In this document: positions 6,588 to 12,755 of the stretch, piece by piece
How positions within the stretch are numbered: the first letter of the stretch is position 1
How the letters are laid out: each line of letters starts with the position of its first letter
From: Alphaproteobacteria bacterium
GTDB lineage: Bacteria > Pseudomonadota > Alphaproteobacteria > Rhizobiales > Xanthobacteraceae
Reading direction: 5' to 3'
Assembly: GCA_005883115.1 (NCBI GenBank)
Contig: VAZQ01000115.1
Coordinates: 1 to 12,755 of the forward strand
DNA length: 12,755 nt
Position numbers and translations under genes: made by a program
The notes under the pieces: generated by a model
The model's input: only the letters and a program-made list of their open reading frames with translations
The model's database searches: none
What the model was told of the DNA's origin: nothing

Positions 6588-7142
6588 ATGAAAGAGCACT
6601 GCGCCTGCCAACTACCTATCGTTGCTCCGAGCCGACGCGCTTTCCTCGCCGCTCTTGCCTTTACCGCCGTTTCGCCCACGGTCGCGCTCACTCAAACGGG
6701 CGGTTCGGGTGCCGCCGCGGACGTCCGGTTCATGCGCATGGCGCTCGAGGAGGCCCGGCAAGCCGATTTTCCCTTCGGTGCGGTGATCGTGCGGGAGGGC
6801 TCGGTCATTGCGCGCGGCCGTAATTTGGGGCGAACGACCGGCGACCCAACCGCGCACGGCGAAATGGTGGCGATCCGGCGCTGTCTCGCCGATCACGGCA
6901 ACGCGGCGCTGCGCGGCAGCACGCTCTACACCTCCGGCGAACCCTGTGCGATGTGCATGGGCGCGATCCTCTGGTGCCATATGGGGCGGCTCGTCTTCGC
7001 GGCGTCGATTGCGCAACTCGCCGCCAAGATCGATCAGATCATGGTGTCGAGCGCCGAGCTCGCGGCAAAGGCGCCCTCCGCGCCGATTGCGATCAGCGGC
7101 GGCGTGCTAGCGGATGAGGCCATGGCGCTGTTCGTGAAATGA
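6588..7142 (+). CDS. Nucleoside deaminase with N-terminal Tat signal
   Basis: This 184-residue protein belongs to the zinc-dependent cytidine/deoxycytidylate deaminase superfamily, in the guanine/tRNA-adenosine/cytosine deaminase-like branch. The core starts near residue 45. FPFGAVIVREG is the first strand region, TAHGEMVAIR supplies zinc ligand His90 and proton-shuttle Glu92, and SGEPCAMCMGAI supplies Cys120 and Cys123. Before this lies PSRRAFLAALAFTAVSPTVAL, an S-R-R-x-F-L twin-arginine motif plus hydrophobic stretch, predicting Tat export of the folded zinc enzyme. No clean A-x-A cleavage site is visible, so an uncleaved anchor is possible. The substrate cannot be told from sequence. The ATG at 6588 has AAGG seven bases upstream. 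The DUF2165 gene follows after 39 bp, a probable operon. Confidence 0.88.
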   Translation: MKEHCACQLPIVAPSRRAFLAALAFTAVSPTVALTQTGGSGAAADVRFMRMALEEARQADFPFGAVIVREGSVIARGRNLGRTTGDPTAHGEMVAIRRCLADHGNAALRGSTLYTSGEPCAMCMGAILWCHMGRLVFAASIAQLAAKIDQIMVSSAELAAKAPSAPIAISGGVLADEAMALFVK

Positions 7143-7166
7143 TGGCCCACTCCGTGCGATCACGCC

Positions 7167-7175
7167 GGAGGTGAT
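7167..7175 (+). promoter_or_regulatory. Near-perfect Shine-Dalgarno placed for a TTG start
   Basis: GGAGGTGAT is fully complementary to the 16S rRNA anti-Shine-Dalgarno over nine bases. It sits six bases before TTG at 7182, the ideal distance, but 36 and 42 bases before the ATGs at 7212 and 7218. It therefore supports a TTG start for the DUF2165 gene. Confidence 0.6.
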
Positions 7176-7181
7176 AGTGCT

Positions 7182-7727
7182 TTGGTCCCGCACAAACAGC
7201 AACCCGTAAGGATGTCCATGATCGCCATTCGTGCGGCCAAGGCGGCAACGGTGGCGGCGATCGCGCTGTTCGCCACCCTGGTCGCGTTCGGCAACCTGAC
7301 CGACTACAACACCAATTTCGTATTCGTCGAGCACGTCATGTCCATGGATACGATCTTTCCGTTCTCGACGATCAAGTACCGGGCGATCACCAGCCCTGCG
7401 CTTTGGCACGCGGCCTATGCGCTCATCATCGCGATGGAGGCGGGAACCGCGCTGCTGTGTTGGATCGGCGCGGCGGCGCTGGCGCGCAGGCTGCGCGCCG
7501 ACGCCGCAGCATTCAATCGGGCCAAAGCCTTCTCCGTTGCCGGCCTGACCCTCGGCTTTCTGCTGTGGCAGGTCGGGTTCATGTCGATCGCAGGCGAATG
7601 GTTCGGCATGTGGCAGTCGCAGCAGTGGAACGGAGTGCCGAGCGCGTTCCGCTTCGTCATCACCATCATTGCCGTGCTCATCTTCGTGGCGCTGCCCGAC
7701 CACGATTTCGATCGAGGCGCGGCATGA
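7182..7727 (+). CDS. DUF2165 family small integral membrane protein
   Basis: The protein is up to 181 residues and predicted to cross the inner membrane four times, at about 18-38, 75-101, 114-137 and 153-172. The family hallmark FGNLTDYNTNFVFVEHVMSMDT (37-57) forms the first extracytoplasmic loop, and GEWFGMWQSQQWNG lies in the second. DUF2165 (COG5472) has no known function. The start is ambiguous: TTG at 7182 has an excellent Shine-Dalgarno, while the ATG at 7218 has AAGG at six-base spacing and gives the usual family N-terminus MIAIRAAK. The ATG at 7212 is a third option. All choices keep the four helices. It lies 39 bp behind the Tat deaminase gene on the same strand and ends 12 bp from the convergent lepA stop. 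Confidence 0.88.
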   Translation: MVPHKQQPVRMSMIAIRAAKAATVAAIALFATLVAFGNLTDYNTNFVFVEHVMSMDTIFPFSTIKYRAITSPALWHAAYALIIAMEAGTALLCWIGAAALARRLRADAAAFNRAKAFSVAGLTLGFLLWQVGFMSIAGEWFGMWQSQQWNGVPSAFRFVITIIAVLIFVALPDHDFDRGAA

Positions 7728-7739
7728 GCCGAGGCAGTC

Positions 7740-9542
7740 TCACACATCCACCTTCAGCGCGGCGATGAAAGCCTCCTGCGGGATTTCTACTTTGCCGAAC
7801 TGGCGCATGCGCTTCTTTCCTGCCTTTTGCTTCTCCAGGAGCTTGCGCTTGCGCGTCACATCGCCGCCGTAGCATTTGGCGGTGACGTCCTTGCGCAACG
7901 CACGCACCGTCTCGCGCGCGATAATCTTGCCGCCGATCGCGGCCTGGATCGGCACCTGGAACATGTGCGGGGGGATGAGCTCCTTGAGCTTTTCCACCAT
8001 GGCGCGTCCGCGGCTCTCCGCGCGCGTGCGATGCACGAGCATGGCGAGTGCGTCGACCGGCTCGCCGTTGACGAGGATTTGCATTTTCACCAAATCGGCC
8101 AGCCGGAAGTCGGTGAGGTGATAGTCGAACGAGGCGTAGCCTTTCGACACGGATTTAAGTCGGTCGTAGAAGTCGAACACCACCTCGTTGAGCGGCAGGT
8201 CGTATTTCACCATCGCGCGGTTGCCGACGTAGGTCAGCTCGATCTGCACGCCACGTCGATCCTGGCAGAGCTTGAGCACGCTGCCGAGATACTCGTCCGG
8301 AGTCATGATAGTGGCGCGGATCCACGGCTCTTCCGTCTCCTTGACCCGCACCGGATCCGGCATATCGACGGGATTGTGGATCTCGAGCTTGGTCCCGTTG
8401 GTCAGCGTGATCTTATAGATCACCGAAGGTGCGGTCGCGATCAGGTCGAGGTTGAACTCGCGCGCGAGCCGCTCCTGGATGACCTCCAGATGCAGCAGCC
8501 CGAGGAATCCGCAGCGGAAGCCGAAGCCGAGCGCAGCCGACGTCTCCATCTCGTAGGTGAAGCTCGCGTCATTGAGCCGCAGCTTGCCCACGGCAGCGCG
8601 TAAATCCTCGAACTGTGCGGCATCGACCGGGAAGAGGCCGCAGAAGACGACCGGAATGGCGGGCCGGAAGCCCGGCAGCGCCGTGCTCACCGGCTTGCGG
8701 TCATCCGTAATGGTGTCGCCGACGCGGGTATCAGCGACCTGCTTGATGGAGGCGGTGAGAAAGCCGATCTCGCCGGGGCCGAGCTCTTCGACATCGAGCA
8801 TCTTCGGTGTGAACACGCCGACGCGGTCGACCTCGTAGGCGGCGCCGCTCCCCATCATGCGGATGCGCTGGCCGCGCCGCAGCACGCCGTCGACGACGCG
8901 CAATAGCACGATGACCCCGAGATAGCTGTCGTACCAGCTGTCGACCAAGAGCGCCTTGAGCGGCGCCTCGCTGTCGCCTCTGGGTGGCGGCAGCCGCGTG
9001 ATGATGCCCTCGAGCACCTCGCCAATATTGAGGCCGGTCTTTGCCGAGATCAGGATCGCGCTTGAGGCGTCGAGCCCGATCACGTCCTCGATCTGCTGCT
9101 TCACCTTCTCGGGTTCGGCCGCCGGCAGGTCGACTTTATTGAGGACCGGCACGACTTCGTGGTTGTTGTCGATTGCCTGATAGACGTTGGCGAGCGTCTG
9201 CGCCTCGACGCCCTGCGAAGCGTCCACTATCAGGAGCGAGCCTTCGCAGGCCGCGAGCGAGCGGTTGACCTCGTAGGCGAAATCGACGTGGCCCGGCGTA
9301 TCGATCAGGTTGAGCACGTAGTCCTTGCCGTCGCGGGCTCGATAATTGAGCCGCACGGTCTGCGCCTTGATGGTGATGCCGCGCTCGCGCTCGATGTCCA
9401 TGGAGTCGAGCACCTGCTCCACCATTTCGCGCTCGGCGAGCCCGCCGGTCGTTTGGATGAGCCGGTCCGCCAGCGTCGACTTGCCGTGGTCGATATGCGC
9501 GATGATCGCGAAGTTACGGATGTTCTCGATGGCCGCATTCAT
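7740..9542 (-). CDS. lepA: Elongation factor 4 (LepA), translational GTPase
   Basis: This 600-residue protein has the family's normal length (E. coli LepA 599 aa) and all signatures. The G1 motif is AHIDHGKST at 15-23, followed by G2 GITIKAQT, G3 DTPGH, G4 NKVD and G5 SAKTG. EF-G-like domains II, III and V come next, then the LepA-specific C-terminal domain ending in KQKAGKKRMRQFGKVEIPQEAFIAALKVD. EF4 acts on the ribosome, with proposed roles in back-translocation under stress and in 30S biogenesis. The ATG at 9542 gives MNAAIENIRNFAIIAHIDHGKS as in homologs; a TTG at 9578 would add twelve atypical residues. No strong Shine-Dalgarno is visible. It lies 78 bp behind the glutamine amidotransferase gene, so co-transcription is possible. 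Confidence 0.98.
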   Translation of the reverse strand: MNAAIENIRNFAIIAHIDHGKSTLADRLIQTTGGLAEREMVEQVLDSMDIERERGITIKAQTVRLNYRARDGKDYVLNLIDTPGHVDFAYEVNRSLAACEGSLLIVDASQGVEAQTLANVYQAIDNNHEVVPVLNKVDLPAAEPEKVKQQIEDVIGLDASSAILISAKTGLNIGEVLEGIITRLPPPRGDSEAPLKALLVDSWYDSYLGVIVLLRVVDGVLRRGQRIRMMGSGAAYEVDRVGVFTPKMLDVEELGPGEIGFLTASIKQVADTRVGDTITDDRKPVSTALPGFRPAIPVVFCGLFPVDAAQFEDLRAAVGKLRLNDASFTYEMETSAALGFGFRCGFLGLLHLEVIQERLAREFNLDLIATAPSVIYKITLTNGTKLEIHNPVDMPDPVRVKETEEPWIRATIMTPDEYLGSVLKLCQDRRGVQIELTYVGNRAMVKYDLPLNEVVFDFYDRLKSVSKGYASFDYHLTDFRLADLVKMQILVNGEPVDALAMLVHRTRAESRGRAMVEKLKELIPPHMFQVPIQAAIGGKIIARETVRALRKDVTAKCYGGDVTRKRKLLEKQKAGKKRMRQFGKVEIPQEAFIAALKVDV

Positions 9543-9620
9543 GGCGCGCGGATTAGCACCCGCCTCCGCGAGCGGCAAGGACCGGAAGCTTTCTCGGACG
9601 ACCTAGGTCGCGAGCTCGGC

Positions 9621-10436
9621 TCACTCCGCCGCGACCTGCTGCTTCGCCAGGAACGGCTCGAGCGCGAGGCGTTCCCCCTCGCGCGCCACGATTGCGTGGC
9701 CGCGTGGCACCGGCTTCCAGTGGGCATGGTTGGCATCGAGCGGCTCCGACACGATCACCACGTTGTCGCCCGACGCGCGATAATAGAGCGAGTTGGCTTC
9801 ATCGTTGGCGGCGTAGCGGAAGGCATAGAGATCGCGCCCATTGGCCAGCGCCGCCGTGAAGCGCAGCGGCTCATGGTAGCCCTTGCTGCTGACCATCTCG
9901 GTCAAGCTGGTGAGCACCCGCGCCGTGGCGCCGACCGGATCCTTGTCGCCGCCGGCGCCGAGGATGGCGAGAAACACCGCTTCCGAATCGGTGGTGCCGA
10001 TGCGCGAGCCGTAGAACTCGTCGGGAATGAGCGCTTCCACCCGGCGCCGCAAGCGTGCCCAGGTGCCGATGATTCCGTTATGCATGAACAGCCAGCGGCC
10101 GCAGGCGAAGGGATGGCAGTTCGGGCGCGTGATCGGCGTCCCGGTCGCGGCGCGCACATGGGCGAAATAGAGGTGCGAGCGGATGTGGCGGCACAGGTAG
10201 CGCAAATTGTGCCGGCAGAGATAGCGCAAATTCTCGTCCGACCAGGCCGGACGGACCTCGCGATAGAGCCCGGGCTCGGGGTGTTCCCCATACCATCCCA
10301 TGCCGAAACCGTCGCCGTTGGTGGCGGCGGTCGATTCCAACGACCGCTGACTCTGCACCACTAGCGAGTGAGCGGGGGCGGTGACGTATTGTTCCAATGG
10401 GATCGTTTCGCCGCGATATGCGATCCAGCGGCACAT
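9621..10436 (-). CDS. Class II glutamine amidotransferase (YafJ/EgtC-like)
   Basis: This 271-residue Ntn-hydrolase would release ammonia from glutamine using an N-terminal cysteine. The ATG at 10436 gives MCRWIAYRG, placing Cys2 as nucleophile after Met removal; longer in-frame starts would bury it and are rejected. Conserved motifs are NGDGFGMGWYG (40-50), FAHVRA (91-96), CHPF (107-110), FMHNG (117-121) and TTDSE (148-152). There is no synthase domain, so the ammonia acceptor is unknown; related stand-alone proteins include YafJ and the ergothioneine-pathway EgtC, but no other egt genes are nearby. Residues 69-84 are a perfect tandem octapeptide, NLRYLCRH twice, just before FAHVRA. The gene lies upstream of lepA on the same strand and is divergent from the glycosyltransferase. 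Confidence 0.92.
   Translation of the reverse strand: MCRWIAYRGETIPLEQYVTAPAHSLVVQSQRSLESTAATNGDGFGMGWYGEHPEPGLYREVRPAWSDENLRYLCRHNLRYLCRHIRSHLYFAHVRAATGTPITRPNCHPFACGRWLFMHNGIIGTWARLRRRVEALIPDEFYGSRIGTTDSEAVFLAILGAGGDKDPVGATARVLTSLTEMVSSKGYHEPLRFTAALANGRDLYAFRYAANDEANSLYYRASGDNVVIVSEPLDANHAHWKPVPRGHAIVAREGERLALEPFLAKQQVAAE
10185..10232 (-). repeat. 24-bp in-frame tandem duplication inside the amidotransferase gene
   Basis: Two adjacent 24-base units (10209-10232 and 10185-10208) both encode NLRYLCRH. They differ at three bases, each a synonymous third-position change (Tyr TAT/TAC, Leu CTC/CTG, Arg CGG/CGC). The array is directly visible; that it is an insertion relative to relatives is from memory of homologs having one unit. 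Confidence 0.9.
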
Positions 10437-10472
10437 GGCAGGGTCCCTGGGCAGCTCCGAAGCAAGGTCTAG

Positions 10473-10500
10473 CATTGCCGCAAGATACGGCAAAGCAATG
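10473..10500. promoter_or_regulatory. Overlapping inverted repeats in the amidotransferase/glycosyltransferase divergent spacer
   Basis: TTGCCG (10475-10480) mirrors CGGCAA (10488-10493), and CATTGC (10473-10478) mirrors GCAATG (10495-10500). The element lies 37-64 bp upstream of the amidotransferase start and about 90 bp upstream of the glycosyltransferase start. It could be an operator or a leader hairpin; the rest of the 150-bp spacer shows no certain promoter. Confidence 0.35.
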
Positions 10501-10586
10501 GCGGCGCGCTTTCCCCTGATATGGACCTGCCCGCCACCTCATGCCATAGGCTGCCGCCCGGATAGGGCCCGAACCGGGTGCTTGCG

Positions 10587-12188
10587 ATGACGGCCATGAC
10601 GCAGAGCGGGCGCCGGCGCCTCGCCATCGAGCGGCTGCTCGATTCGCTTGCCGATGCCGCGCGGCGCGAGCGCACGGTGATCGCCGTTCTGCTCGGCTAT
10701 GTGGCGCTCTGGACCCTTTACGGAGCCATCGCCAAGGCCAGTCAGGACATCCACGCCGATATGTCCGAGCAGTTTGCGCTCGGGCGCGAACTGGCGCTCG
10801 GTTATCCCAAGCACCCGCCGCTGGCGATGGTGGTGGTGCGCGCCTGGTTCAGCGTCTTCCCCACCGCTGACTGGGCCTACTACCTCCTTGCGATGAGCAA
10901 TGTCGGCCTCGCGCTGTGGATCGCCTGGCGGCTCTCCGCGCGATTTCTCGACGGCGAAAAACGCGTTCTCGGGCTCGCGCTACTCACGCTGGTGCCTTTC
11001 TTCAATTTCCACGGCCTCAAATTCAACGTGAACACGATCCTGCTGCCGTTGTGGGCGGCCACCACGCTGTGGTTTCTGCGCTCGTTCGAGAGTCGCCGCG
11101 TGCTCGATGCGGCGCTCGCCGGGCTTTTTGCGGCGGCGGCGATGTACGGCAAGTACTGGTCGATCGTGCTGCTGCTGGGACTCGGCGTTGCCGCGCTCAG
11201 TGATCGCCGGCGCGCCGTCTACTTCTCCTCCGCGGCGCCCTGGGTGACGATTGCGGTGGGGGCGCTGGCGCTTGCCCCGCACCTTGCTTGGCTAATTGCC
11301 AAGGACTTTGCGCCGTTCTCCTACGCGGTCACCCTGCACGGGGAAGGCTCCCTTGCGTCGGCACTCGTTGCCTCGCTCGGTTATCTCGCGGGCAGCGTCG
11401 GCTATATCGCAGTGCCGCTCCTGCTCGTGCTTTTCATGGCGCGGCCGAGCGGCGCAGCCGCCAAGGACATGGCATGGCCGTCGTCGCCGGAGCGCCGCTT
11501 GGCGGCGGCGGCGTTCTGGGCGGTACTGCTGATGCCGGCCTTGATCGCGCCTTTGGCCGCGGTCCGGCTGGTATCGCTCTGGTCGATGTCGGCCTTCACG
11601 TTGTTGCCGGTCATGCTGCTGTCATCGCCGCTCGTCGCGCTCACGCGCCGCGATGCGGCGAGCGTCCTCACGATTGCGGTCGCTTTTCCCTTCGTGATGG
11701 TGGCGCTTGCGCCGGCCGTCGCGTTCGTCGTCCATCGCGCGGGTCCGGCGCCGGGCTCCGCCCATCCTTCCGTGCTGGCCGAACCAATAGAAAAGCTGTG
11801 GCGCGAAACCACGGACAGGTCGCTGCGTATGTTCAGCAGCTTTGACGAGTTCACCGATGGCGTGACCTTTTATATGCGCAGCCATCCGCTCGCGGTGCAC
11901 GTGCTCGATGGGCAAGCCTCGCCGGCGCTGGAGGAGCGCATCGAGCGTGACGGCATCGCGTTGCTCTGTCCGGCCCGAGGGTCCGGCGCGGATTGGTGCG
12001 CCAACACCGCGACTGCGCGGGCGCGCTGTTCTCCTGCCGGCAAGCAGGCCGAGATCGAGCTTTCCCGCAGCTATCTTGGCAGGGAAGGCAAGCCCGCGCG
12101 CTATCTGCTCATCACCATTGCGCCCCGCCAGGGCGAGGCGCCGGACAGCGAACTGTCCGCCGACTGCCAGGGCGTCAGGGCGCGGTGA
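10587..12188 (+). CDS. GT39/ArnT-PMT-like membrane glycosyltransferase
   Basis: This protein of about 533 residues looks like a GT-C fold enzyme (PMT_2 group). Such enzymes use a polyprenyl-phosphate sugar to glycosylate a lipid, protein or glycan outside the inner membrane. The first helix (VIAVLLGYVALWTLYGAIA) is followed by the loop ASQDIHADMSEQFALGRELALGYPKHPPLA, which carries the acidic residues and the YPKHPPL signature expected at the active site. About ten further hydrophobic segments follow to roughly residue 390. A soluble C-terminal part then contains several cysteines (CPARGSGADWC, CSPAGK, ADCQG). The ATG at 10587 is my choice; GTG at 10578 and ATG at 10596 are possible, with no decisive Shine-Dalgarno. 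Donor and acceptor are unknown. Its 3' end overlaps the convergent deaminase gene by 14 bp. Confidence 0.85.
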   Translation: MTAMTQSGRRRLAIERLLDSLADAARRERTVIAVLLGYVALWTLYGAIAKASQDIHADMSEQFALGRELALGYPKHPPLAMVVVRAWFSVFPTADWAYYLLAMSNVGLALWIAWRLSARFLDGEKRVLGLALLTLVPFFNFHGLKFNVNTILLPLWAATTLWFLRSFESRRVLDAALAGLFAAAAMYGKYWSIVLLLGLGVAALSDRRRAVYFSSAAPWVTIAVGALALAPHLAWLIAKDFAPFSYAVTLHGEGSLASALVASLGYLAGSVGYIAVPLLLVLFMARPSGAAAKDMAWPSSPERRLAAAAFWAVLLMPALIAPLAAVRLVSLWSMSAFTLLPVMLLSSPLVALTRRDAASVLTIAVAFPFVMVALAPAVAFVVHRAGPAPGSAHPSVLAEPIEKLWRETTDRSLRMFSSFDEFTDGVTFYMRSHPLAVHVLDGQASPALEERIERDGIALLCPARGSGADWCANTATARARCSPAGKQAEIELSRSYLGREGKPARYLLITIAPRQGEAPDSELSADCQGVRAR

Positions 12189-12755
12189 CTGCCGCCTTGA
12201 TCAGCGCAACGACCTTGTTGAGCGGCGATTGTCCGCTTGCCACCGAGCGCTCGAATTCGGCGCAGCGGCGCTTGAAGCGCTCGAGCTGATCGCGCTTTTG
12301 CGTATCGTCGAGGAAGGAGTAGGTCAACGAATTGCGGGCAATCGCTTTGAGCTGCGGATAGCCCAGGCCGTAGTCGCGCGCCGCGCGGAAATATTCGTTG
12401 GTCAGATCGATGCGGGATACGCCGGCGTCGTCGGATGACAGCACCACCGGCACGCCGGCGGCCACATAGACGGGAAACGGATGGTCCTTGCCGCGCACCC
12501 CGAGGATGAGGTCGTTGCTGGTGAGATTGATCTCGACCACGGCGGGCCGCGCGCGCATCTGCGCGAGCAGGCCCTGCGCGTCGCGCTCGAAGGCGAGCGT
12601 GACGCCGTGGCCTATGCGGCGGCCGCCGGCGATCTCGACGGCTTGGCGGATGTGGAACGTGAGATCGGCGGGCGGAACGAGGCCGAGCCATAGCTCGCCC
12701 GCATGCAGCGCCACCGGCACATCCTTGGCGAGAAACCGGATGATCTCCATGTGGC
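12175..12755 (-). CDS. Adenosine deaminase family protein (N-terminal part beyond window edge)
   Basis: The C-terminal 193 or so residues are visible; the frame stays open to the window edge, so the ATG at 12750 is internal. Metal-dependent deaminase motifs are clear. ALHAGELWLG holds the substrate/zinc-region His and catalytic Glu, RRIGHGVTL holds the next active-site His, and VVLSSDDAGV holds the paired Asp residues. Family members hydrolytically deaminate adenosine, or related 6-aminopurines, to inosine. Here the DD is followed by AGVSRIDLTNEYF rather than the DDPxxF of classical ADA, and EINLTSNDLILGVRGKDHPF replaces the usual CPxSN segment. This suggests a distinct subfamily with uncertain substrate. 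Localisation cannot be judged without the N-terminus. Its last 14 bp overlap the convergent glycosyltransferase gene. Confidence 0.88.
   Translation of the reverse strand, partial: HMEIIRFLAKDVPVALHAGELWLGLVPPADLTFHIRQAVEIAGGRRIGHGVTLAFERDAQGLLAQMRARPAVVEINLTSNDLILGVRGKDHPFPVYVAAGVPVVLSSDDAGVSRIDLTNEYFRAARDYGLGYPQLKAIARNSLTYSFLDDTQKRDQLERFKRRCAEFERSVASGQSPLNKVVALIKAAVTAP

Noticed and set aside
7728..7739. Shared terminator between the DUF2165 gene and lepA
   Set aside because: Only 12 bp separate the stops and no GC-rich stem with T-runs is visible there.
9159..10364. A 401-codon plus-strand open frame antisense to lepA and the amidotransferase
   Set aside because: It spans two well-recognised genes and the gap between them, is arginine/histidine-rich, and reflects GC-rich third positions on the opposite strand; no domain is recognisable.
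10437..10493. Upstream extension of the amidotransferase
   Set aside because: It would place 19 residues before Met-Cys and block the N-terminal cysteine required for catalysis.

Overview
The window is about 12.8 kb of GC-rich, gene-dense chromosomal DNA. Protein sequences, strong G/C bias at third codon positions and long antisense ORFs opposite real genes all suggest an alphaproteobacterium, most likely Rhizobiales (Bradyrhizobium / Xanthobacteraceae-like). That placement rests on remembered similarity, not a search. I see no mobile element, phage gene, CRISPR array, rRNA or tRNA. No gene-free gap exceeds 300 bases; the longest is about 220.

Layout. 1-366 (+) is the 3' part of a GNAT acetyltransferase. 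It converges on 372-2786 (-), a stand-alone ThDP enzyme resembling the homodimeric pyruvate dehydrogenase E1 (AceE) and often labelled transketolase. The 221-bp spacer at 2787-3007 carries a TATAAT box almost touching the start codon, a long inverted repeat and a REP-like palindrome. A minus-strand block follows: mepA (murein endopeptidase, 3008-3967), a DUF488 protein (4130-4717), an AmpH-type penicillin-binding hydrolase (4740-5888) and a secreted CHRD-domain protein (5981-6418). Two of these, MepA and AmpH, are predicted periplasmic peptidoglycan hydrolases.

A divergent 169-bp spacer leads to a plus-strand pair: a nucleoside deaminase with an N-terminal twin-arginine signal (6588-7142) and a DUF2165 four-helix membrane protein (7182-7727). 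These converge on lepA/EF4 (7740-9542, -). Behind lepA on the same strand is a class II glutamine amidotransferase (9621-10436) with an in-frame 8-residue tandem duplication. Divergent from it is a GT39/PMT-like membrane glycosyltransferase (10587-12188, +). Its 3' end overlaps by 14 bp that of an adenosine deaminase-family gene (12175 to the window edge, -).

Most of the window is ordinary housekeeping and accessory chromosome, and I found no clear new multi-gene system. The points most worth a second look are the Tat-targeted deaminase beside a DUF2165 gene, the purifying-selection signature in the duplicated octapeptide of the amidotransferase, the orphan AceE-like enzyme with a near-leaderless promoter, and the inverted repeat behind mepA.
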